Of a stretch of DNA of 64,000 nt, positions 1 to 6,742 are shown piece by piece; the stretch's first letter is position 1, and each line of letters opens with the position of its first letter. The position numbers and the translations under genes are program-made. The stretch covers positions 186,001 to 250,000 of the forward strand of contig JABCZH010000008.1 in assembly GCA_013289795.1 (NCBI GenBank). The letters run 5' to 3'. The stretch comes from Acidobacteriota bacterium. Its GTDB lineage: Bacteria > Acidobacteriota > Terriglobia > Terriglobales > Acidobacteriaceae. The notes below the pieces were generated by a model. The model was not told the DNA's origin. It searched no databases and worked only from the letters and a program-made list of their open reading frames with translations.

Positions 1-374
1 GTCGCCGCCGACACAACCTTAATGACGCCGTTGGTGAGCAGCGGCGGGCCAGTCAGGGGATTGCTGGTCAGGTCGCCATTCACGGAAAGCGTCAGGATGC
101 CATCTGGTGTGGTGGTACAGCTGCAGCATTCGGACATCTCTTCGTTGGTATCGAATACGTAGATGTCCGCGCACAGGTTTCCGCCCGAAAAGCCCGGGTT
201 GACGATGCGTACCGTCCCATCCGGATCTCCGGTGGTGTTGGCATTGGAGAAGTAGTCAACGTTGTACACATTCGGTGTGCCCGCTATGGCTGGATTTTGA
301 GCCGCCGCGATCCCAACGAACAAAGCCAACGATGCTACCAAAGCACAAGCTACGAGCAAGTTTGTTCGAGACAT
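1..374 (-). CDS. Secreted hypothetical protein, 3' end cut by window
   Basis: The reading frame starts at an ATG at 374 (complement) behind a strong GAGGAGG ribosome binding site and stays open to the window edge, so at least 124 codons are present and the C-terminus is missing. The first ~26 residues (MSRTNLLVACALVASLALFV, then GIAAAQ) form a clear Sec signal peptide with an AxA-Q cleavage site. The mature part contains NVDYFSNANTTGDPDG, VRIVNPGF and NLCADIYVFD, followed by an ECCSC cysteine group and a DLTSNPLTG stretch. I cannot name a family; it looks like a small exported protein. It lies downstream of two LuxR-type regulators on the same strand, which could control it. Confidence 0.75.
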   Translation of the reverse strand, partial: MSRTNLLVACALVASLALFVGIAAAQNPAIAGTPNVYNVDYFSNANTTGDPDGTVRIVNPGFSGGNLCADIYVFDTNEEMSECCSCTTTPDGILTLSVNGDLTSNPLTGPPLLTNGVIKVVSAA

Positions 375-549
375 TTTTCTTCCTCCTCAAATTGCGCTGC
401 CGGCTGGGGGAGGAAGCTCGGCTGTTGGCGCAGAGGCACTGTACTGGCAATCGCACGGTTTCCCAATCGCCCAGGTGTACTAATCCCTCTTCCGTACATC
501 CTGGACTAGCCTGCCGGACTACATCGATTGAATGTCTGTCTCGCGGAGA
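375..549. other. Intergenic region with CAATCGC direct repeat
   Basis: This 175-bp gap separates the second LuxR-type gene from the secreted-protein gene on the complement strand and should hold the latter's promoter. CAATCGC occurs at 448-454 and 464-470 (16-bp period), and once more at 1210-1216 by the start of the upstream LuxR-type gene. This could be a regulator site but may be chance. No RNA gene is visible. Confidence 0.25.
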
Positions 550-1224
550 TTACTGCTTCGAACTTGCAATTTTCCCGAGGATGCCGGATCGGGTCGAGAC
601 GCCCATCTTGACCATAACCAGCCGTAGAAAGGCTTTTACAGTGTTGGGACTGATCTTCATCCGGTCTGCGATCTCCTTGCTGGTCAGACCCTCAAACAGC
701 AACCGTACCGTTGCCTGCTCGCGCGGTGTCAAACCGAAACGCCGGCAGATCTCGGCCAGCTCCACACCGCCGATGGTGTTTCTCTCCAGCAGGAGCACCA
801 GCGCGGGATGGTTTCGCAGTCGGGCTTTGCCGTTGAGGTTCACAGGAATGGAACGGCAATGGTACGTTCTTCTTGCCGACTTGAACTGCCCAACAAAGTT
901 GAGAGCAGACGATGACTCGCGGTCCACAAGGCCTCCGCGGATTCGCTTTGTGATCCAGCCGTCCAATTGGGGAATCTTCTCCGGGGAAGCTGGAAATGTC
1001 AGTATCTGGATGGCCTCGATATTCGAGGCGACCAGACTGAGCGAACGATCGACCACCACCAGCCCTGGGCGTCGTTGAACGGAAAGAACCTCCGTCACCA
1101 GGTGCGCATCGTCTCGTGCAAGCTTGGCTGCTACCGTAGCGGGCCTCCTTGGGGAGAGGAGAATAAGTCCCACCCAAACTCGTCTACCCCTAAGGAGCAC
1201 GAGGTTTGCCAATCGCAGTGCCAC
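550..1224 (-). CDS. LuxR-type HTH regulator, copy A
   Basis: Likely DNA-binding transcription regulator. The C-terminal ~60 residues form a LuxR/GerE helix-turn-helix: LTPREQATVRLLFEGLTSKE followed by IADRMKISPNTVKAFL. The N-terminal ~150 residues match no receiver or PAS domain I can name, but they are shared with the neighbouring paralogue (VVVDRSLSLVASNIEAIQIL and FKSARRTYHCRS). The longest frame begins with a GTG at 1224 without an obvious ribosome binding site, so the true start may lie further in; the N-terminal ~30 residues do not align with the paralogue. It is the middle of three same-strand genes. Signal and targets cannot be read from sequence. Confidence 0.75.
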   Translation of the reverse strand: MALRLANLVLLRGRRVWVGLILLSPRRPATVAAKLARDDAHLVTEVLSVQRRPGLVVVDRSLSLVASNIEAIQILTFPASPEKIPQLDGWITKRIRGGLVDRESSSALNFVGQFKSARRTYHCRSIPVNLNGKARLRNHPALVLLLERNTIGGVELAEICRRFGLTPREQATVRLLFEGLTSKEIADRMKISPNTVKAFLRLVMVKMGVSTRSGILGKIASSKQ

Positions 1225-1346
1225 TGTAGTTTGTGTTAGATAGCGTTTCAGGGCATGAAAAAAAGAAGAAATTTTCGGGAGGCACTTGCGAGAATCTGCC
1301 TTACAGGAAATCCATCAGGCTCCGCCGCCCCATCACGCTTCAGCCC

Positions 1347-1967
1347 TCACCAACTACGTCGCTGGAATGGCAGTTGTGCGGAAACTTGCTTCGAACCTGC
1401 AATTTTTCCAACGATGCCGGATCGAGTCGAGACCCCCATCTTCACCATGACCAACCGTAGAAAGGCCTTCACCGTGTTGGGGCTGATCTTCATTCGGCCT
1501 GCTATTTCCTTGCTGGTCAGTCCCTCAAACAGCAACCTTACCGTCTCCTGCTCGCGCGGCGTCAATCCAAAACGCGCACCAATCTCGTCCAACTTCACCC
1601 CTCCAGTCGCGTTCCTCTCCAGCAGAAGCACGAGTGCCAGATGACTTGGCGCCTGGGCGTTGCCGTTGAGGTTGAGAGGAAAGGAACGGCAATGGTACGT
1701 TCTTCTCGCTGATTTGAACTCCTCAACGAAGGTGAACGCAGTCGGCGACCCACGATCCACCAGGCTCCCGCGGATGCGCTTGGTGAGCCAGCCCTCGAGG
1801 TTGGGAATCTTCTGTGCCGCAGCTGGAAATGTGAGTATCTGGATGGCTTCGATATTCGAGGCCACCAGATTCAAAGAGCGATCGACCACCACCAGGCCCA
1901 GCCCGCCCGGCATGGAATGATCAGTTCGTGTGAAGTCCGCATCATCGAGCGCGAGGTTGGACACCAT
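1347..1967 (-). CDS. LuxR-type HTH regulator, copy B (tandem paralogue)
   Basis: A 206-residue protein closely related to copy A along most of its length, with the same C-terminal LuxR HTH (LTPREQETVRLLFEGLTSKE, then IAGRMKISPNTVKAFL). It extends about 13 residues beyond copy A at the C-terminus (VSAQLPFQRRSW). The start chosen is ATG at 1967; a candidate promoter lies about 85-110 bp upstream. The shared N-terminal region (VVVDRSLNLVASNIEAIQIL) suggests a PAS-like sensory fold, but I cannot assign it. Tandem duplication with divergence suggests the two may bind related sites. Confidence is good for LuxR-type regulator and low for role. Confidence 0.78.
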   Translation of the reverse strand: MVSNLALDDADFTRTDHSMPGGLGLVVVDRSLNLVASNIEAIQILTFPAAAQKIPNLEGWLTKRIRGSLVDRGSPTAFTFVEEFKSARRTYHCRSFPLNLNGNAQAPSHLALVLLLERNATGGVKLDEIGARFGLTPREQETVRLLFEGLTSKEIAGRMKISPNTVKAFLRLVMVKMGVSTRSGIVGKIAGSKQVSAQLPFQRRSW

Positions 1968-2051
1968 CGTACCGGCCCTGTCTGGGGGAGACGAGCTTGT
2001 GCTTTTTCACTCGGGGGAGCAAAGGGGGATATTGACTTGAATGGACGAGAG

Positions 2052-2080
2052 ATTCTCACTTACCTCAGAATCCTTGTCAA
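2052..2080 (-). promoter_or_regulatory. Candidate sigma-70 promoter for LuxR copy B
   Basis: On the complement strand, TTGACA (2080-2075) is followed after 17 bp by GAGAAT (2057-2052), a consensus -35 with a partial -10. It would start a transcript about 80 nt upstream of the ATG at 1967. Seen by eye only. Confidence 0.35.
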
Positions 2081-2137
2081 GCCTTTTCAACGGCCAATCT
2101 GATGTTTTTGACGGCTAGCCCATTTGGATTAGCCATT

Positions 2138-2467
2138 CTAGGCTAGTCTGGGGCTTCGCCGGCGATCTTGGCCCGAGAAATGTCGTTTGCCCGGCCCCCG
2201 CGTATTCGATCCATCCGCTCGACTTGCCGGAATCGGCGCGGAAGCCACAGCCTGAATCACAAGCGGACCAGCTAGTTCCTCGACTGGCTTCACCTCCAAC
2301 TGAGCAGTTATTTCGCGATGAAAGCGTTGCACCACGGCTGAAACGAGCTTCTGGATCATTCCGCTCAGTCCCACGGCGAACGTTCCAACCCTCGATGGCT
2401 TGATCGGGGTTGTCGTATCCAGCGCCGCCCGGTACTTGGCAATCCAATCTTGCTCTTCGTCGATCAT
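2138..2467 (-). CDS. Hypothetical protein, 109 aa
   Basis: An open frame starting with ATG at 2467 (MIDEEQDWIAKYRAALD). The first ~75 residues have a protein-like composition, with an amphipathic stretch (MIQKLVSAVVQRFHREITAQ); the C-terminal third is Arg/Ser-rich and less convincing. A second frame on the same strand (2115-2447) overlaps it but looks less like protein, being rich in Trp, Cys and Gly. There is no recognisable domain and the ribosome binding site is weak. It may be real, or the remnant of a longer gene. Confidence 0.35.
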   Translation of the reverse strand: MIDEEQDWIAKYRAALDTTTPIKPSRVGTFAVGLSGMIQKLVSAVVQRFHREITAQLEVKPVEELAGPLVIQAVASAPIPASRADGSNTRGPGKRHFSGQDRRRSPRLA

Positions 2468-2587
2468 TCGAATCTGCTCACGCTCTTGACGGACCGCTTT
2501 CGAGATTCGAGAATATGCTTTATTTCCACTTTGTAAATGCGTCCGAATGGACTAGTCATTTGGTTTAGCGGGGACACTCCCAAGTTG

Positions 2588-2612
2588 GTGTGGGCGGACA
2601 CTCTTTCCCACC
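2588..2612. repeat. REP-like element, degenerate copy
   Basis: The motif GTGTGGGCGGACACTCTT followed by TCCCACC, repeated in better form at 2867-2892. In this copy the right arm of the palindrome is broken (TTCCC instead of TGTCC). Both copies are in the same orientation, about 280 bp apart, flanking a 44-codon ORF. Confidence 0.5.
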
Positions 2613-2698
2613 AAAAAGCGCAGATCACCACAAACTCACGTGGGCGTGCCCGGCCTTCGGGGTCAACCCAAACGTGCTACTGTAAAGACGAGGGAAAA

Positions 2699-2833
2699 AT
2701 GTCAAAACACGATACCGCCACCAAACGTCACCGCCGCCCGAAGTCGGGGAAACGCATCGACTACACCGCCCGCACCATGGCCGCTCTGAAAAAGCTCGGA
2801 GAAGCAGACAAGCCAAAAGCTAAGACCGCCTAA
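2699..2833 (+). CDS. Small basic protein, 44 aa
   Basis: ATG at 2699 is preceded by a purine-rich site (GACGAGGGA). The product is very basic and hydrophilic: MSKHDTATKRHRRPKSGKRI, then DYTARTMAALKKLGEADKPK. Its Lys/Arg-rich N-terminus and short helical C-terminal half would suit a nucleic-acid- or ribosome-associated small protein, but I recognise no family. It sits between two copies of a REP-like palindrome. An in-frame extension upstream to 2537 is possible but composition favours the internal ATG. Confidence 0.5.
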   Translation: MSKHDTATKRHRRPKSGKRIDYTARTMAALKKLGEADKPKAKTA

Positions 2834-2866
2834 CGATGGATTAGGACTGCTCCAATTACCGAAATC

Positions 2867-2892
2867 GTGTGGGGCGGACACTCTTGTCCACC
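2867..2892. repeat. REP-like palindrome
   Basis: GGCGGACA-CTCT-TGTCCACC forms an 8-bp stem with one C/A mismatch and a 4-nt loop, so it could act as a short hairpin in RNA or as a REP-like extragenic palindrome. It is a better-preserved copy of the element at 2588-2612. The remaining ~170 bp up to the ligase gene shows nothing else I can name. Confidence 0.5.
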
Positions 2893-3062
2893 GCTCTTGG
2901 TTTTCAATCGAAACCATACGAGAGGGCAGAGCTTCAACCTGTGCCGAAAGAAACTAGATATAAAGACCGGGCTTTCGCCCCTGAGGTCGCGCTGACGCCG
3001 TGTCGCCGGATGCTTCAGCGTCTCCCAGACTCGCGCAAACACCACACCCTCGGTGATTTACC

Positions 3063-4844
3063 CTACGCCTTCTCCACAAACCCTTCCTTCTCCGCCCTCA
3101 CATACATCTCCTCAATCTGCTTGCGATAGCGCTCCTCGACCGCGTGCCGCCGCAGCTTCATGCTGGTAGTAAGTGTCCCATTCTCTGCCGAGAACTCTTC
3201 CGCAATCACGATCACTCGCTTTAGCTGCTCGTAGCGCGCAAGGGTGCCATTCAATTCCGCGACCATACCTTCATACAGCGCGCATACTTTGGCGTTCGCA
3301 CACAGTTCCTCCCACGAATAATAGACAACTTGATTGCTTCGTGCCCAGTCTTCGAGCAGCGCAAAAGACGGCGCAATCAGCACTGCTGGGAATTTCCGCT
3401 TGTCTCCTACCACCAGAGCTTCGGCGATCAGCGGATTGTGCTTCAGTGAACTCTCCAGCGGCTGCGGCGCAACGAACTTTCCTCCAGAAGTCTTGATCAG
3501 GTCTTTTTTTCGATCAGTGACCGACAGGAATCCATCGGCATCGATCTGGCCAATATCGCCCGTCTTGAACCAGCCATCGTTGAGCGCTTCGGCGGTCTCT
3601 TTCGGCTTGTTCCAATATCCCTGAAACACCGACGGGCCGCGCACCAGAATCTCTCCGTCCGGGGCAACCTTCACCTCGACATTCGCCAGCGGCTTGCCCA
3701 CCGTGCCCAGCCGATGATGCTTCGGATTGTTCACCGCAATCACTGGAGAGGTCTCCGTCAGCCCGTAGCCTTCATGAATGCGAATGCCGATGTCGGCATA
3801 CCACTCTGCCAGTTCGCGCCCTAGCGGGGCTCCTCCCGAGATGAAGATATGCGCGCGGCCACCCATGCCACCACGCACCCTGGAGTAGACCAAGTGATCG
3901 GCCATCATCCACGAAAACGACCGAGGCGTTTTGCCGGCAAGGGTCTCGCCCCGATTGGCCTTGCCCACCGCCAGCGCCCAACGATAGATCGCCTCTTTGG
4001 GGAAGCCCGTGGCCTTTTGCTGTACTTGGGCGTAGATCTTTTCGTACATGCGCGGCACGCCCAGGAAAATCGTCGGGCGCACTTCCTTAAGCGCCGGCAG
4101 CAAGTGCTCCTGAAAAGAAACGTAGGCCAGCGTGGCTCCGTTATGGAGCATGGCGAAATCGACGTGGCGGGCGGTCACATGCGACAAGGGCAGAAACGAA
4201 ATGCTGATGTCGTCCTTGTTTACCCCAAAGTCTCTTAGCGAGAAAGCCACATTCGACGCCATGTTTCCGTGCGTCAGCATTGCTCCCTTGGGTGTGCCGG
4301 TCGTGCCCGAGGTATAGATAATTGTTGCCAGATCGCTGGGTGTCGCTGATCGCACGAGTGCGTCGAACTTGGCATCGCGATCGCGCGGGCCTTTGTCCAT
4401 GAGGGCCTGCATGGAAACGGCTTTCGTCGGCGGGTCGGCGTCCATCAAGGCAACGCGCTCGATGCCAGTCTGATCGCGAATGCTGTTGACCTTCACCAAT
4501 TGCTTCGCCGATGAAACAAAGATCGTCCGCGCTCCGGAATCGCGCAGAATGAAAGCAGTCTGTTCCGCCGTCAAAGTCGCGTAAACCGGGACAGTAACCG
4601 CTCCAATCAGCAGGCTGGCAAAGTCGGCGATCGTCCACTCCGGCCGATTCTCACTGAGAATGGCGACGCGGTCGCCCTTGGCAATGCCCCAATCCTGCAA
4701 CGCCTGCGCCAAGCCTACAACTTTTTGATATACATCCTGCGAGGAAATGGAGACCCATTGGATCTCGCGCCGGTGCATCATCACTACGCGGTCATTGCGC
4801 TCGACCACAGTAAAGAAAATGTCGTTGAGGGTCTGTAGGCTCAT
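3063..4844 (-). CDS. Long-chain acyl-CoA synthetase (AMP-forming)
   Basis: Activates a fatty acid with ATP to acyl-AMP and then acyl-CoA, feeding beta-oxidation or lipid synthesis. The ANL-superfamily motifs are all present: the phosphate loop YTSGTTGTPKG at about residues 177-187, the adenine motif GYGLTETSPV, the DGWFKTGDIG segment with the ribose-binding Asp, and TDRKKDLIKTSGGKF at the hinge before the C-terminal lid. At 593 residues it has the usual length of FAA1-like bacterial long-chain ligases. I chose the ATG at 4844 (MSLQTLNDIF); the frame is open 15 codons further upstream. Chain-length preference cannot be read. It is divergent from the peroxiredoxin gene. Confidence 0.92.
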   Translation of the reverse strand: MSLQTLNDIFFTVVERNDRVVMMHRREIQWVSISSQDVYQKVVGLAQALQDWGIAKGDRVAILSENRPEWTIADFASLLIGAVTVPVYATLTAEQTAFILRDSGARTIFVSSAKQLVKVNSIRDQTGIERVALMDADPPTKAVSMQALMDKGPRDRDAKFDALVRSATPSDLATIIYTSGTTGTPKGAMLTHGNMASNVAFSLRDFGVNKDDISISFLPLSHVTARHVDFAMLHNGATLAYVSFQEHLLPALKEVRPTIFLGVPRMYEKIYAQVQQKATGFPKEAIYRWALAVGKANRGETLAGKTPRSFSWMMADHLVYSRVRGGMGGRAHIFISGGAPLGRELAEWYADIGIRIHEGYGLTETSPVIAVNNPKHHRLGTVGKPLANVEVKVAPDGEILVRGPSVFQGYWNKPKETAEALNDGWFKTGDIGQIDADGFLSVTDRKKDLIKTSGGKFVAPQPLESSLKHNPLIAEALVVGDKRKFPAVLIAPSFALLEDWARSNQVVYYSWEELCANAKVCALYEGMVAELNGTLARYEQLKRVIVIAEEFSAENGTLTTSMKLRRHAVEERYRKQIEEMYVRAEKEGFVEKA

Positions 4845-4967
4845 GCGGGGTGAGGCGCTCTCTTGACAGCAATGTACTGGTTTCTCCAATAGTTACGCAA
4901 TGCTCGCGACCCTCTGGCGTCACCCCCTGCATTGCTGCGACAATAGCCCTCGAAGGAGCGTCTCCGA

Positions 4968-5537
4968 ATGAGAAAAGTTGGGATTGATGCCGAAGTTGTT
5001 CTCCTGCTTTTTCTGGCCCTGATGTCGCCGATTGTTCGCCCAGCGAACGCGGCAGATCAGCCAGCAGCACCCAAACTGAAGGTCGGCGATGTTGCGCCTG
5101 ACTTCAAACTGCAATATTTCACCGGCGAAGACCTGAAAGACGTCAAGCTCAGCGATTATCACGGCAAGAAAAACGTTGTGCTCGCGTTTTACATCTTCGC
5201 TTTCACCGGGGGTTGAACCGCTCAGATGAAGGCCTTCCAGAAAGATTTGAAAAAACTGGAAGCCGCCGACACCCAGGTCCTGGGTGTGAGCATGGATAGC
5301 CCCTTCGCCAACAAAGCTTTCGCCGATCAGATTGGTGTGACCTTCCCCTTGCTAAGTGATTGGGGCGGCGAAACCACCCACCAGTACGGCATCTACATTG
5401 ACAAATACAAAGCCGCTCGCCGCGTGAACTTCCTCATCGGCAAAGACGGAAAAATCCTGGAAGAGCAACTCGACAGCGCCGCCATCGATCCCACCAAGAT
5501 CGTCGACGCCTGCCAGCGCCCCAAACTGAAGAACTGA
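4968..5537 (+). CDS. Peroxiredoxin (AhpC/TSA family), candidate selenoprotein with in-frame UGA
   Basis: Two open segments (4968-5213 and 5217-5537) lie in one frame, separated only by TGA at 5214-5216. Together they give a 189-residue exported thioredoxin-fold peroxidase: signal peptide ending at [18 protein letters not shown], then [19 protein letters not shown], then VLGVSMDSP and [15 protein letters not shown]. The UGA (codon 83) falls exactly where family members have the peroxidatic Cys (FTxxCT motif), which argues for selenocysteine rather than a nonsense mutation. A 7-bp hairpin (5234-5240 with 5256-5262) lies about 17 nt after the UGA, in the range for a bacterial SECIS. A C-terminal DAC could supply a resolving Cys. 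The start ATG 4968 has an AAGGAG site. selA, selB and selC are not in this window. Confidence 0.8.
5234..5262 (+). promoter_or_regulatory. Candidate bacterial SECIS hairpin
   Basis: CTTCCAG (5234-5240) pairs perfectly with CTGGAAG (5256-5262) around a 15-nt A-rich loop; two more G-C pairs are possible outside a bulged C. It begins 17 nt after the UGA at 5214-5216. The loop contains a G at its fourth position. Folding has not been computed. Confidence 0.4.
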
Positions 5538-5574
5538 GTTTGACGCTGGTGGAATGCGGTTGCTATGATGAATA

Positions 5575-5639
<65 letters not shown>

Positions 5640-5651
<12 letters not shown>

Positions 5652-5679
5652 ACCTCATTCCCCCGCAACCAACCTGATT
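5640..5679 (+). repeat. 20-bp tandem duplication of the tRNA-fMet 3' end
   Basis: The 20-bp unit CCCCCGCAACCAACCTCATT at 5640-5659 is repeated at 5660-5679 with one change (C to G). The first copy contains the acceptor 3' strand and CCA end of the tRNA. This could be the trace of site-specific integration and excision at the tRNA 3' end, or simple replication slippage. Confidence 0.7.
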
Positions 5680-5711
5680 TTTTCCTCATCGCAGGTGCGC
5701 CCACTTTCCGG

Positions 5712-5740
5712 TTGACATGGATTCGCTCCGGGGAGAGGAT
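5712..5740 (+). promoter_or_regulatory. Candidate promoter for the FecR-domain gene
   Basis: TTGACA at 5712-5717 is followed after 17 bp by GAGGAT at 5735-5740: a consensus -35 with a weak -10. It lies about 115 bp upstream of the FecR-domain gene, whose start is at 5854. Confidence 0.3.
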
Positions 5741-5853
5741 TGTGGCTCACCGGTCCGTTTCCCGCAAGGTCAGTTGGGTTTCGCGGTTCCGATCCGAACT
5801 GAATGTTGTGAAACCGATCATTATTTCAAGACGGTCTTCATGGAGCCTTGTAC

Positions 5854-6651
5854 ATGATGAAGCGCATTCTCGCTATCGTTTTGTCTCTTACCATGATGTG
5901 GCTGCCGGCGATGGGAGCCGATCAATCCGCCGGGAAGATCAGCGCCCTGATTCCCTCGGCAACCCGTAACGCCCAGCCGGTTCAGAACAAGGATGCTCTG
6001 CAGTGGAATGACCTGTTACAGACGGCCCAGACCGGGCGCCTGCGGGCGAGCTTGACCGACGGTTCGATTCTGAGCCTGGGGTCGAACAGCCAGCTGCGCG
6101 TGGTCCAGCACGATGCCGCCTCCCAGCAAACTTCGCTGGAGATCGGCTACGGGAAAATGCGCAGCCGGGTGGTCAAGATCACGCAGCCCAACGGCAAGTT
6201 CGAAGTAAAGACCCCCAACGCGGTGATCGGTGTCATCGGCACTGACTTCTACGTGGCTTACGAAAACGATCTGACTACAGTGATCTGTTATGTGGGCCAA
6301 GTCACCGTGGCTGCGCAGGGTGCGGCCAAGGTGGTGAGGCAGTCCCAGAATGCAACCTCCAACCAGGGGCAAACCACTTTGTCACCAGGGCAGATGGTGG
6401 TGATCGGAATGAAGGTTCCGCCCGCGGGATTTGCTCCCGAGTCGGACGTCGTGCAGGCTTCGATGTTGGATACGAGGATTAACCCCACCGTATTCATCGC
6501 GCAGCCAAAGTTCTGGATACCGGTTGTGGTCGGAGCTGTGGGCGGCGGCATCGCTACCGGCATCGTATTGACTCATAACGGCGGGTCATCGACTGTGATC
6601 CCGCCGCCGGCGGTTTGCGCCGCCAGCTTTAACGTCAAATGCGCGAAATGA
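5854..6651 (+). CDS. FecR-domain exported protein
   Basis: A 265-residue protein with a signal peptide (MMKRILAIVLSLTMMWLPAM). A FecR-like region follows: ARASLTDGSILSLGSNSQLR-type strands (LRASLTDGSILSLGSNSQL), then MRSRVVKITQPNGKFEVKTP and AVIGVIGTDFYV. Near the C-terminus a hydrophobic glycine-rich segment (PVVVGAVGGGIATGIVL) may be a membrane anchor, and the end carries two Cys. FecR domains of this kind occur widely in exported proteins of Acidobacteriota and need not involve iron. There is no sigma factor or TonB receptor next to it, so iron-citrate signalling is unsupported. The start at ATG 5854 fits a TGGAG site; a TTG two codons earlier is possible. Confidence 0.8.
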   Translation: MMKRILAIVLSLTMMWLPAMGADQSAGKISALIPSATRNAQPVQNKDALQWNDLLQTAQTGRLRASLTDGSILSLGSNSQLRVVQHDAASQQTSLEIGYGKMRSRVVKITQPNGKFEVKTPNAVIGVIGTDFYVAYENDLTTVICYVGQVTVAAQGAAKVVRQSQNATSNQGQTTLSPGQMVVIGMKVPPAGFAPESDVVQASMLDTRINPTVFIAQPKFWIPVVVGAVGGGIATGIVLTHNGGSSTVIPPPAVCAASFNVKCAK

Positions 6652-6742
6652 TGCAGGCGTAGCGAGTTTCGGCGTGGGTTCCAAGGTTTCCTAGCGATCA
6701 CGAGTGTATGCCAATGCCGGTCAAAAGCTGAGGGCTATAGAA

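Noticed and set aside
275-1078. A 267-codon open frame on the + strand
   Set aside because: Runs antisense through the secreted-protein start and LuxR copy A; the LuxR HTH on the other strand is decisive.
5214-5216. TGA in the peroxiredoxin read as a nonsense mutation
   Set aside because: It replaces exactly the catalytic Cys codon and both sides remain fully conserved in one frame; a random nonsense mutation at that codon is less likely than selenocysteine.
5854-6651. FecR anti-sigma regulator of a FecI/FecA iron-uptake system
   Set aside because: No ECF sigma factor or TonB-dependent receptor is adjacent, and the protein is exported with a C-terminal anchor; only the FecR-type domain is supported.
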